From assembly GCA_030681895.1 (NCBI GenBank), contig JAUXRI010000078.1, positions 62,001-126,000 on the forward strand: 64,000 nucleotides of DNA. Reading direction: 5' to 3'. Numbering within the stretch: the stretch's first letter is position 1; each line of letters opens with the position of its first letter. Made by a program: the position numbers and the translations under genes. The notes under the pieces are model-generated. The model saw only the letters and a list, made by a program, of their open reading frames with translations. It was not told the DNA's origin and did no database searches. Source of the DNA: Myxococcales bacterium. GTDB taxonomy: Bacteria > Myxococcota > Myxococcia > Myxococcales > Myxococcaceae. Below, piece by piece: positions 17,682 through 25,517 of the stretch.

Positions 17682-18110
17682 ATGCCTGGCGCGACCCGCT
17701 CCGTCGTCTTCAATGCTCCACTCGAGAAGTGCTTCGAGATCATCTCTGACTACGAGCGCTACCCGGACTTCTTGCCCGAGGTGAAGAAGATCAAGACCTC
17801 GAACCGCCGCGGCGCCGAGGTCGACGTGCACTACGAGGCCGAGGTGGTGAAGGTCATCAAGTACACGGTGCACATGAAGGAAGAGAAGCCCAACAAGGTG
17901 AGCTGGTCGTTCATCGACGGCGAGTTCATGAAGGACAACAAGGGCGGCTGGGTGCTCGAAGATCTAGGCAATGGAACCACCCGGGGGACCTACAGCATCG
18001 AAGTCACCGTGGGCCCGTTGGTGCCGAAGACGATCCTGAACGCGCTGGTCGACAGTCAGCTGCCGAAGCTCCTCGAGAACTTCAAGAAGCGCATCGAAGC
18101 GGCGAAGTGA
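17682..18110 (+). CDS. SRPBCC-family polyketide cyclase / COQ10-RatA-like protein
   Basis: This 142-residue START-like protein begins with VVFNAPLEKCFEIISDYERYPDFLPEVKK, the typical start of the COQ10/RatA-type branch of SRPBCC proteins. GTYSIEVTVGPLVPKTILN lies in the C-terminal half. These proteins bind a hydrophobic ligand; COQ10 members help ubiquinone function and RatA was named as a ribosome-associated toxin. The ATG has CGGAGA at 17669-17674. It stands in its own unit after glpX. The precise role is unresolved. Confidence 0.8.
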   Translation: MPGATRSVVFNAPLEKCFEIISDYERYPDFLPEVKKIKTSNRRGAEVDVHYEAEVVKVIKYTVHMKEEKPNKVSWSFIDGEFMKDNKGGWVLEDLGNGTTRGTYSIEVTVGPLVPKTILNALVDSQLPKLLENFKKRIEAAK

Positions 18111-18125
18111 CTTGACGTTTCACGG

Positions 18126-18146
18126 CAGCCCAGTGAATTCGGGCTG
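18126..18146 (+). terminator. Possible stem-loop terminator after the SRPBCC gene
   Basis: CAGCCC and GGGCTG form a perfect 6-base-pair inverted repeat around a 9-base loop, 15 bases after the stop codon. No T-run follows, so termination is only suggested. Confidence 0.35.
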
Positions 18147-18166
18147 TTCGACAGCGTCTGGCTGTG

Positions 18167-18194
18167 TTGTTCGGCGGGCCGGGACGGTTATCAT
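18167..18194 (+). promoter_or_regulatory. Possible sigma-70-type promoter for the 62-residue protein / deacetylase unit
   Basis: TTGTTC at 18167-18172 and TATCAT at 18189-18194 with a 16-base spacer resemble -35 and -10 boxes. They lie in the 120-base gap just upstream of the next gene, after the stem-loop at 18126-18146. A start point near 18201 would leave a leader of about 30 bases containing the ribosome binding site. Confidence 0.35.
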
Positions 18195-18230
18195 TGAGTC
18201 AGTCTCACGGCGGTTTCTGGGAGTTCCAAC

Positions 18231-18419
18231 ATGCTCGACGGGTACATCATCGAAGAGCTGCGCCGTCGGGAAGCGGAGCGTCAGCGCCAGGAGCGCCAGC
18301 GCCCTCAGATGGAGATCCCCAAGCACCGGGATGACGACGAGGCTCGCGACCGCCGCTCCGAGAAGGAAGAGCCCGCCACCAACAGTGAAGGCGGCAGCGT
18401 CGTCACCATCGACTTCTGA
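18231..18419 (+). CDS. Small charged protein of unknown function
   Basis: The 62-residue protein starts at an ATG preceded by CTGGGAG. It is almost entirely charged: a helical Arg/Glu/Gln segment (EELRRREAERQRQERQRPQ), then an acidic/basic mix, and a C-terminal GGSVVTIDF that could dock as a beta strand. No family is recognised. It is 12 bases upstream of the deacetylase-fold gene and probably cotranscribed, so it could be a partner of that enzyme. Its good start and the codon pattern support a real gene. Confidence 0.65.
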   Translation: MLDGYIIEELRRREAERQRQERQRPQMEIPKHRDDDEARDRRSEKEEPATNSEGGSVVTIDF

Positions 18420-18431
18420 GCGTCTCCTTCG

Positions 18432-20195
18432 GTGCTCCCCCAATCGTTGAGGCGCTGGTTCGATCGCGGCGCTCGGCTCAAGGTCTTTCATGACGAGGCC
18501 TATCGGCTCCCGCTGAGCGGCGTCGAGGCCGGTCCTGCGCATCTCGAGACCCGCAGGGCCGATGACGCGCTCCATTACCTGCTGTCGGCGGGCGTCTTGA
18601 CGGCTCACGACGTGCTGTCGCCGTCACCGGTCAGCTACGGCGATCTCGGCCGCGTGCACACCGACGAGTACCTGGAGTCGCTCCAGAAGGTCGAGACGCT
18701 CGCGCAGATCTTCGCCGTCGACCCAACCGACGTCTACGTCGATGAGGTGCTGCGCACGGTGCGCCTGGCGACCGGCGGCACCGTTCAGGGGGCCCGTCAC
18801 GCGCTCGAGCACACCTCGCCCGTCTTGAACCTGCTGGGCGGCTTCCATCACGCGGCGCCGACGCGAGGCGCTGGCTTCTGCGTGGTGCACGACGTCGCCG
18901 TCGCCATCGCTGTGCTCCGCGCTGATGGCTTCTCGGGCCGCGTGGCGGTGCTCGATCTCGACTGCCACCCGCCGGACGGGACCTCGGCCTGCCTTGGCCG
19001 CGATGCGTCGGTCTGGTTGGGCTCGATCTCCGGGACGGCGTGGGGCCCGCTCGAAGGTGTCGATGAGGTGAACCTGCCATCGGGCGCTCCAGACGAGCCC
19101 TACCTCGCGGCGCTGGAGCTGCTCCTCAGCCGCATGCCGAAGGTCGAATTCGCGTTCGTGCTGGCAGGTGGTGACGTGCTGGCGGGAGATCGTCTCGGCA
19201 CGCTCGGGCTCTCGTTGGCTGGCGTACGCCGACGCGATCTGCGCGTCTTCGAGCACTTCGCCGAGCTCCCCCAGGTCTGGGTGCCCGCAGGTGGCTACAC
19301 GTCACACGCGTGGAAAGTGCTCGCCGGCACGGGGCTCGTCCTGGCCAGGCATTCGGACGAGCCGATCCCCACCGACTTCGACCCGCTCGCGGCCCGCATG
19401 AAGGGCATCTCGAAGACGCTCGAGCCGGAGAGCCTCGGGAACGCGCCGTTGCTCACCGAGGCCGACGTGGCCGAGGCCCTGGGCCTTCCGCGCACCGGGC
19501 CGCATCGGTTGCTCGCCTTCTACACGGCCGAGGGCGTCGAGTTTGCGCTCGAGAAGTACCGGGTGCTGCCGCTGGTGCGGCGCCTCGGCTTCGAAGACGT
19601 GCACGTCGTCATCGATCGGGCCGGCTCGTACGATCGCGCGCGGCTGCTGGGCAAAGACTCCACGACGGGCTCGCAGGTCATCCTCGTCGAGCTCGAGGTG
19701 GAGCGTCGGCGCGTGGGCTCCGGCACGTTCTTGTTCGTGAACTGGCTCTCGCTGCGCAACCCGCGGGCGCGCTTTTCGTCGACCCGGCCGCAGCTCCCGG
19801 GCCAGGAGGTGCCGGGGCTGGGCCTCGCGAAGGAGATGACGCACCTGCTGACGCTCATCGCCACGCGCCTGCTCCTCGATGGCGTGGCGTTCAGGCCGTC
19901 GTGGTTCCACATGGCGTGGGCGGCGCGGCAGTCAGCGCGCTTCGTCGACTCGAGCCGGCAAGGCCGCTTCGAGGCGCTCTGTCGTGACGTTCGCGGCATC
20001 CCCCTCCTCGAGGCGACGCGCGCGGTGGCCGAGGGCCGCATGCTGCTCAACGGCGCTCCGTATGCGTGGGAGGCCGACGAGATGGTGAAGTGGCTGAACC
20101 CGCCCGACGACGAAGACGACAAGGCCGCCATCGCGCGGGAGCGAGAGGCCAGTCACTTCACGTTGAAGCCGCCCGCTACTGCAGCGACGCGCTGA
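18432..20195 (+). CDS. Histone-deacetylase-fold amidohydrolase with an uncharacterised C-terminal domain
   Basis: Residues 1 to about 310 are an arginase/HDAC fold. The catalytic His pair is GGFHHAAPTRGAGFC (His139, His140), and the zinc ligands are Asp177 and His179 in DLDCHPPDGT plus Asp248 in AGGDVLAGDRLG. The transition-state Tyr is in AGGYTSHAW (Tyr289). The usual HHGNGT has become HPPDGT. The class includes AcuC and acetylpolyamine amidohydrolases. Residues about 330-587 form a second domain I do not recognise, with VEFALEKYRVLPLVRRLGF and GTFLFVNWLSLRNPR. The GTG start is 12 bases after the small gene and has no strong Shine-Dalgarno sequence. The last 20 bases overlap the convergent lipoprotein gene. 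Confidence 0.8.
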   Translation: MLPQSLRRWFDRGARLKVFHDEAYRLPLSGVEAGPAHLETRRADDALHYLLSAGVLTAHDVLSPSPVSYGDLGRVHTDEYLESLQKVETLAQIFAVDPTDVYVDEVLRTVRLATGGTVQGARHALEHTSPVLNLLGGFHHAAPTRGAGFCVVHDVAVAIAVLRADGFSGRVAVLDLDCHPPDGTSACLGRDASVWLGSISGTAWGPLEGVDEVNLPSGAPDEPYLAALELLLSRMPKVEFAFVLAGGDVLAGDRLGTLGLSLAGVRRRDLRVFEHFAELPQVWVPAGGYTSHAWKVLAGTGLVLARHSDEPIPTDFDPLAARMKGISKTLEPESLGNAPLLTEADVAEALGLPRTGPHRLLAFYTAEGVEFALEKYRVLPLVRRLGFEDVHVVIDRAGSYDRARLLGKDSTTGSQVILVELEVERRRVGSGTFLFVNWLSLRNPRARFSSTRPQLPGQEVPGLGLAKEMTHLLTLIATRLLLDGVAFRPSWFHMAWAARQSARFVDSSRQGRFEALCRDVRGIPLLEATRAVAEGRMLLNGAPYAWEADEMVKWLNPPDDEDDKAAIAREREASHFTLKPPATAATR

Positions 20196-22248
20196 GCGTG
20201 TAGGTGCCGCTGGATCCGCTCCAGCTGTCCACCCAGAGAAAGTAGGTGCCCGAGGTGAGCGTCTGGGTGGGCAACGAGGTGCTCAGGCCGGTGGCCGTTG
20301 CGGCCAGGCAGGCGAGTTCGGTGACCGAGGTCGAGCAGGTCCCTGGCCCCGTGACGTAGACGATGGGCCGGAGGGTGCTCCCGGGCACGACTGACGCAGA
20401 GAAGGTGCGCGTGCCGCTCACCGTGAAGGAGTACACGCGGTCGGCCGCGGCCCCTCCGCACGAGCTGCTTCGATCATGGACTGCGGTCGAGGTGCTGCCG
20501 CTTGCAGACGCACTTCCGCCCACGAAGGTGAGAGGAATGGGGCTCGAGCAGTTCTCGCCCGTCGCCGTCGTGCCCGCCGAGAGGGTGGCCGAGAGCGAGA
20601 AGGTGCCCGAGCCAGCACCTGAGACCGAGTCGACCCTGAGGTAGTGCGTGCCCGCAGTCAGCGCGGCGCTCGAGATCGTCGCCGAGTTCCCCGTGGCGGT
20701 CGCCGCATGGCAGATCACCTCGGCCGCCGAGCTACACGACGAGCCCGACGCGAGCGAGACGACGGGGCGCCAGCTGCTGCCCGGCGTGACGGTGGTGGTG
20801 AGGACCTGGCCCGCCGTGGCCGTGAACGAATAGACGACGTCGAGGCTCGAGGTCGCGCAGCTCGAGGCGAAGTCGTTCGACGCGCCCACCACCGTGCCGC
20901 TCGTGCTCGCGCTGCCCGCCGTGAACGTGAGCGGCACCGCGGTGGCGCACGTGTCGCCGGGAACCCCAGCGCTCGTGCTGGTCACCGACAGGCTGTACGC
21001 GCCTGGGCCCGCCCCGAGGTTCTTCACGACCAGGTAGTAGGTGCCCGCGCTGAGCGAAGGCGCCGAGATCGTCGTCGCGCTGCCGTTCGACGTGCCGGCC
21101 GTGCAGGTGCTCTCGGAGGCGCTGGCGCACGAGGTGATGGTGGTGGGGCCGAGGAGGGCGAGCCCGGCGAAGGAGTTGGACCCGGGTGTGACCGTCGCCG
21201 TGAGCGACGCCGTGGTGGCGAGCGTGACGCGGTAGAACCGATCGGGGCCCACCGAGTTGCAGCTCGAGCTGAGGACGTCGTCCATGTAGCCGTCGGTGCT
21301 TCCGCTGGCCGAGGCCGAGCCGCCAGTGAGGGAGAGCACTTCCGCAGAGCCGCAGTTGTCTCCAACCTGCGGCGTTGGCGTCGAGAGGGTGACGGTCGCC
21401 GTGAAGCTGCCAGTCACCGTCGAGGTGAAGGCATCGACGATCAACCGGTAGCTGCCGGGCTGGAGGACCACGCCCGCGCTCGGGGCCGTCCCCGTGTGGC
21501 AGCGGAGTTCGCTCGTGCAGTCGTCACGCAGCAGGTAGCCGATCGGCTGTGCGCTGCCGCCGAGGCTGGTGATGGCGAACGAGACGTCACTGGGAGAGAC
21601 GACGACGAACGAGAAGGCGAGGTCTCGTCCAGCACCGCCGCAGGTCGCCGAGTGATTGTCCGCCGCGCCGGTGAGCGTGGCCGTCGCGGTGAACTGCGTC
21701 GAGCTGATCGGCGTCATCGCGACGGCCGATTGGCACGTGTCGCCCGCGACGCCGCCACCGACGCCCGTGCCGCCGCCGACACCCGTGCCGCCACCGACGC
21801 CCGTCCCGCCGCCGACGCCCGTGCCGCCGCCGACGCCCGTGCCGCCACCGACACCCGTGCCGCCACCGACGCCCGTGCCGCCGCCGACGCCCGTGCCGCC
21901 GCCGACGCCTGTGCCGCCGCCGACGCCCGTACCGCCACCGACGCCTGTGCCGCCGCCGACGCCCGTCCCGCCGCCGACGCCCGAGCCTCCGCCGACACCG
22001 AACCCGCCAGTTCCGCCGCCGGTGCCTCCGAACATGCTCTGGCAGCTCCCGAAGGAGCAGGTGTCGGTCACCGAGCACGACTTGCACAGCGCGCCGCCCT
22101 TGCCGCAGGCCGCTGACTGAGAGCCGAGCTGACACAGGCCACTCGAGTCACAGCACCCCGTGCACGTGGAGGCGCAGGGCGGCTTGGTGGGGCACCCCGT
22201 GAGGAGGAGGGCGAAGACGGCAAACACTGGAAACAAGAAGGCGCGCAT
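20176..22248 (-). CDS. Lipoprotein with GGGTGV repeats and four pre-peptidase-like (PPC) beta domains
   Basis: The start at 22248 gives a classical lipoprotein signal ending LLTGC (Cys19). A Cys-rich segment (residues 19-70) is followed by about 85 residues of Gly-rich linker dominated by a hexapeptide GGGTGV. Then come four related units of about 120-140 residues, beginning GDTCQSAVAM, GDNCGSAEVL, GDTCATAVPL and GENCSSPIPL. Each has a terminal YxLxV/YTLS motif and internal Cys pairs, as in bacterial pre-peptidase C-terminal domains. A flexible stalk with adhesive or substrate-binding domains on the outer surface is likely. No catalytic domain is present. The open frame extends upstream past 22248 but without a sensible start. 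Confidence 0.8.
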   Translation of the reverse strand: MRAFLFPVFAVFALLLTGCPTKPPCASTCTGCCDSSGLCQLGSQSAACGKGGALCKSCSVTDTCSFGSCQSMFGGTGGGTGGFGVGGGSGVGGGTGVGGGTGVGGGTGVGGGTGVGGGTGVGGGTGVGGGTGVGGGTGVGGGTGVGGGTGVGGGTGVGGGTGVGGGVAGDTCQSAVAMTPISSTQFTATATLTGAADNHSATCGGAGRDLAFSFVVVSPSDVSFAITSLGGSAQPIGYLLRDDCTSELRCHTGTAPSAGVVLQPGSYRLIVDAFTSTVTGSFTATVTLSTPTPQVGDNCGSAEVLSLTGGSASASGSTDGYMDDVLSSSCNSVGPDRFYRVTLATTASLTATVTPGSNSFAGLALLGPTTITSCASASESTCTAGTSNGSATTISAPSLSAGTYYLVVKNLGAGPGAYSLSVTSTSAGVPGDTCATAVPLTFTAGSASTSGTVVGASNDFASSCATSSLDVVYSFTATAGQVLTTTVTPGSSWRPVVSLASGSSCSSAAEVICHAATATGNSATISSAALTAGTHYLRVDSVSGAGSGTFSLSATLSAGTTATGENCSSPIPLTFVGGSASASGSTSTAVHDRSSSCGGAAADRVYSFTVSGTRTFSASVVPGSTLRPIVYVTGPGTCSTSVTELACLAATATGLSTSLPTQTLTSGTYFLWVDSWSGSSGTYTLSASLQ
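20182..20194. terminator. Possible short hairpin in the tail-to-tail overlap
   Basis: CAGCG and CGCTG form a 5-base-pair stem with a 3-base loop. It lies within the 20 bases shared by the ends of the deacetylase-fold gene and the repeat lipoprotein gene. It is symmetric, so could act on both strands, but it is short and lacks a T-run. Confidence 0.2.
21752..21985 (-). repeat. Tandem repeat: 13 units of 18 bases coding GGGTGV
   Basis: Thirteen units of an 18-base motif (plus-strand ccgccaccgacgcccgtg) follow one another without a break in reading frame. Neighbouring units differ by only a few third-position changes. The tract codes the Gly-rich linker of the surrounding lipoprotein. Such in-frame minisatellites expand and contract by slippage, so copy number probably differs between strains. 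Confidence 0.9.
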
Positions 22249-22303
22249 GGTTTTGCTCTCAAGACCCCCTCGTGGGGGGCGAAGTGCAATCGAGGAGTGG
22301 CTC

Positions 22304-22714
22304 ATGGCTGGTGTCGAGATGGGGTTCGAGCTTCGCGGAATCGAGGGAACGCTGTCGCACGGCCCGAGCGGCGCAGTGTTGCGCACCGTGCCGCCGCGAG
22401 ACAATGGAGGCGACGGTTCGTCGTTCTCTCCCACCGATCTGCTCGGGGCGTCACTGGCCAGCTGCGCGCTCACCACGATGGCGTTGCTGGCGGCCAAAGA
22501 GGGCCTGACGTTCGGCGACGCGTCGGCGACGGTCGTCAAGCACATGGCGGGGCCGCCGAGGCGCGTGGGCGAGCTGACCGTCGAGCTGCGCATGCCGCGC
22601 GGCGTTCCGGCTGCGCACCGCCCCCGGCTCGAGGAGATCGGGCGCGGCTGCCCCGTCGCGCGGAGTCTTCACCCCGACGTGAACGTGCCGATGACCTTCC
22701 GCTGGCCCGACTGA
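22304..22714 (+). CDS. OsmC-family redox protein
   Basis: The 136-residue protein starts at the ATG with GAGGAG six bases upstream. It has the two reactive cysteines of the OsmC/Ohr/YhfA fold: Cys54 in FSPTDLLGASLASC and Cys116 in RGCPVARSLHP. OsmC proteins reduce organic hydroperoxides using a thiol pair and are usually cytoplasmic. The length and CPVA motif suit the OsmC/YhfA branch rather than Ohr. It diverges from the repeat lipoprotein gene and ends one base from the convergent arginine decarboxylase gene. Confidence 0.85.
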   Translation: MAGVEMGFELRGIEGTLSHGPSGAVLRTVPPRDNGGDGSSFSPTDLLGASLASCALTTMALLAAKEGLTFGDASATVVKHMAGPPRRVGELTVELRMPRGVPAAHRPRLEEIGRGCPVARSLHPDVNVPMTFRWPD

Positions 22715-22715
22715 C

Positions 22716-24719
22716 TCAGGTTCCGGTGCGCGGGTTGCGCGGCGCAATGTCGGTCGGCACGAGACGCAGCTGTGCGTTCGAGGCGGTGAAGCTCTTCGCG
22801 TCGACCTCACGCTCCAGGTACGTGTAGCCCGCCAGGCCCTGCTCGTAGACCTGCAGGATCTTGCGTGACTCGTCGAGGGTGATGCTCCCGCTGCGCAGGG
22901 CGAGCTCGGCCTTCATGCGGATCTTCGCGATGAGATCGTCCTTGTTGAAGGCGACGTAGTTGAGCACCTCGGTGACCGAGTCGCCTTCGACGACGCGATC
23001 GATCAGGTACCCACCGCCCGGCGCCAGCGAGACCTGAATCGCGTGCGTGTCGCCGAAGAGGTTGTGCAGATCGCCCAGGATCTCCTGGTACGCGCCGACG
23101 AGGAAGATGCCCAGGTAGTACTCGTCGTCGTTGAGGGCGTGCAGCTCGAGATCGTCTTTCACCTCGCGGCGATCGATGAACTTCTCGATCTTCCCGTCGG
23201 AGTCGCAGGTGATGTCGGCGAGCACCGCGCGGTGGGTCGGCCGCTCCGTCAGCCGGTGAATCGGCATCACGGGGAAGAGCTGATCGATCGCCCACGAGTC
23301 GGGGAGCGACTGGAACAGCGAGAAGTTGCAGAAGTACGTCTCGGACAACAGGTGCTCGAGCGCCTCGAGCTCCTCCGAGGTCTCGCCCGACTCCTTCCCC
23401 ATGCGAAGGACCTTGTGACAGATGGCCCAGAAGAAGTTCTCGGCCAACACGCGCTGCTCGAGGCTCAGGTGGCCCAGCGAGAACAGCGTGAGGACCTCGT
23501 CCTTGTATTCGAGGGCGTCGTGGTAGGTCTCGAGCAGGTTCTTGTTGGTGACCTCGCGCAGCGCCGAGAACAGGTTCTTCACCACCATCGGCACGTCTGC
23601 CGGGAGCGACTCAGGCACGGGGCCGGCCTCGAAGTCGCTGTTGCCCAGCACCTCGGTGATCAGCACGGCGTGGTGGGCGACGACGGCGCGGCCCGACTCG
23701 CTGACGAGCACCGGGTGCGGCACCTGCGCGGCGTCGCACGCCTCCATCACGCTCGAGACGACGTCGTTGGCGTACTCCTCGGTCGAGTAGTTCATCGACG
23801 AGGCGAAGTTGGTGCGCGAGCCGTCGTAGTCGACGCCGAGGCCACCGCCGACGTCGATGTACTTGAGCGGCGCGCCCAGGCCGTGCACCTCGACGTAGAA
23901 GCGGCCGACCTCTCGCAGCGCGTTCTTCACGTTGCGAATGTTCGAGATCTGGCTGCCGAGGTGGAAGTGCAGCAGCTCGAAGGTCTCGAGGAGCCCAGTC
24001 TCTTTCATGAACGCGATGGCCTGCATCAGCTCGGCGGCCGAGAGGCCGAACTTCGAGCGATCGCCGCCCGAGGCTTCCCACTTGCCCGCGCCGCGCGTCG
24101 ACAGGCGAACGCGCATGCCGAGCCGCGGAGGGATGCCCGTCTTTCGCGAGACCTCGGCGATCAGCGGGAGCTCTGACGGCTTCTCGACGACCATCACGAC
24201 CCGTCGGCCGAGCTTCGAGGCGTAGAGCGCGGTCTCGACGTACTCCTCGTCCTTGTAGCCGTTGCAGATGATGAGGGCTTCGGGGTCGTCCACCATCGCC
24301 ATCACCGCGAGCAGCTCGGGCTTCGAGCCTGCCTCGAGGCCGTAGCCGTACGGCTTGCCAGCGTCGACGATCTGCTCGACCACGAAGCGGTGCTGGTTCA
24401 CCTTGATCGGGTACACGCCGCGATAGGCGGACTTGTAGCCGTACTCCTTGATCGCCTTCCGGAACGCTTCGTTGAGATGCACGACGCGATCGCGCAAGAC
24501 GTCGGTGAACCGGATCAACAACGGCAGGCTGATGCCGCGGCGGCGCACTTCGTCGACCAGGTCCTTCAGGTCGAAGTTCGGAGAGTCAGGCCCGCCCGGA
24601 TGGACGCAGACGTTCCCCTTCTCGTTGATGCCGAAGTACCCCGCGCCCCAGTTTCGAATCGCGTAGGTGTCGAGAGAGTCGCCAATCGTCCAGCGCTGCT
24701 GCGGAGTCGAGTTCGCCAT
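22716..24719 (-). CDS. speA: Biosynthetic arginine decarboxylase
   Basis: The 667-residue length and the motifs YPIKVNQH (Lys106, the PLP-binding lysine), GYGLEAGSKPELL, LHFHLGSQISNIR and YIDVGGGLGVDYDG identify the SpeA family of fold-III PLP enzymes. SpeA converts arginine to agmatine for putrescine and spermidine synthesis. The start MANSTPQQRWTIGDSLDTY is typical. No speB-like agmatinase gene lies nearby, so the next step must be encoded elsewhere. Confidence 0.95.
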   Translation of the reverse strand: MANSTPQQRWTIGDSLDTYAIRNWGAGYFGINEKGNVCVHPGGPDSPNFDLKDLVDEVRRRGISLPLLIRFTDVLRDRVVHLNEAFRKAIKEYGYKSAYRGVYPIKVNQHRFVVEQIVDAGKPYGYGLEAGSKPELLAVMAMVDDPEALIICNGYKDEEYVETALYASKLGRRVVMVVEKPSELPLIAEVSRKTGIPPRLGMRVRLSTRGAGKWEASGGDRSKFGLSAAELMQAIAFMKETGLLETFELLHFHLGSQISNIRNVKNALREVGRFYVEVHGLGAPLKYIDVGGGLGVDYDGSRTNFASSMNYSTEEYANDVVSSVMEACDAAQVPHPVLVSESGRAVVAHHAVLITEVLGNSDFEAGPVPESLPADVPMVVKNLFSALREVTNKNLLETYHDALEYKDEVLTLFSLGHLSLEQRVLAENFFWAICHKVLRMGKESGETSEELEALEHLLSETYFCNFSLFQSLPDSWAIDQLFPVMPIHRLTERPTHRAVLADITCDSDGKIEKFIDRREVKDDLELHALNDDEYYLGIFLVGAYQEILGDLHNLFGDTHAIQVSLAPGGGYLIDRVVEGDSVTEVLNYVAFNKDDLIAKIRMKAELALRSGSITLDESRKILQVYEQGLAGYTYLEREVDAKSFTASNAQLRLVPTDIAPRNPRTGT

Positions 24720-24773
24720 CGTGGCCGCGCACTATAGGGATCTGACTGCCCGATCCACCATCGTTGCGCGGCG

Positions 24774-25517
24774 TCAGGGCAGGAGCGCGCCGATGCGCTC
24801 CAGCCGCCGGGCCGAGGTGGGGTCCTGAATGAGCTCGACGACCTCGTTGCTCCCGATGAGGCCCCTGATGTCGCCCGTCTCGAGCGCCTTCTGCATCGCC
24901 GCCGCGTTGATCACCTTGCTGAAGCGGGGGTCCTTCGAGAGGGCCACGAAGTCGGGGTTCTCCTTGAGGCGCTGCTGGCCCTTCGGGTCCTTCGAGAGCT
25001 CGGCCACCCGCATCAGATCGTGCGCTCCCGAGAACTGCCGGTGCTCGAGCAGGTTGTTCTTCCGCACGAACGCCATCAGCTGGGAGTCTTTCGGAGTGAA
25101 GGCGAGCTTCTTGCCCATGATGCTGACGTTCGCCTCGAGGAAGCTCATGGCGCAGAGCGCGACGTAGACGACCGCGAGCACCTTGCCGCCCCCCATCACG
25201 AAGCCGAGCACGCGATCGAGCGTCCGGCTGTTGGGGTCACGGCCCGCGAAGAGCCGGCGAATGACGAGGGTCGCGACGATCTGCACGACGATCAACACCA
25301 CGACGAAGGCCGCGAGCGTCGCGAGCACCACGCCGACGAACGCCGAGGTCGTCAGGTGCTTCGCAAACACGGGCCCGTAGAACTGGCCGACGGGCCCGGC
25401 GGCGACCCAGGCCAGCACGCCCGCGAGCAGGGCCGCGATCTGCCGTGCGGCCCCCGAGAAGAAGCCCCACAGGGCGAACACCAGCGCCAGGCCGAGGATG
25501 ACGAGATCGAGCGTCAC
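24774..25517 (-). CDS. CvpA-family membrane protein
   Basis: I chose the GTG at 25517 because it overlaps the preceding J-domain gene stop by four bases and begins directly with the first membrane helix (VTLDLVILGLALVFALWGFF). Four hydrophobic helices follow in the first 170 residues, with the CvpA-like phrase FSGAARQIAALLAGVLAW. The C-terminal 80 residues are soluble and polar, longer than in E. coli CvpA. CvpA is linked to colicin V production and to envelope stress in other bacteria. It is the last gene of the Hsp70-like cluster. Confidence 0.75.
   Translation of the reverse strand: MTLDLVILGLALVFALWGFFSGAARQIAALLAGVLAWVAAGPVGQFYGPVFAKHLTTSAFVGVVLATLAAFVVVLIVVQIVATLVIRRLFAGRDPNSRTLDRVLGFVMGGGKVLAVVYVALCAMSFLEANVSIMGKKLAFTPKDSQLMAFVRKNNLLEHRQFSGAHDLMRVAELSKDPKGQQRLKENPDFVALSKDPRFSKVINAAAMQKALETGDIRGLIGSNEVVELIQDPTSARRLERIGALLP

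Noticed and set aside
21752..21985. Regular repeats suggesting a CRISPR array
   Set aside because: The units are contiguous, 18 bases long, without spacers and keep the reading frame. They code a Gly-rich linker.
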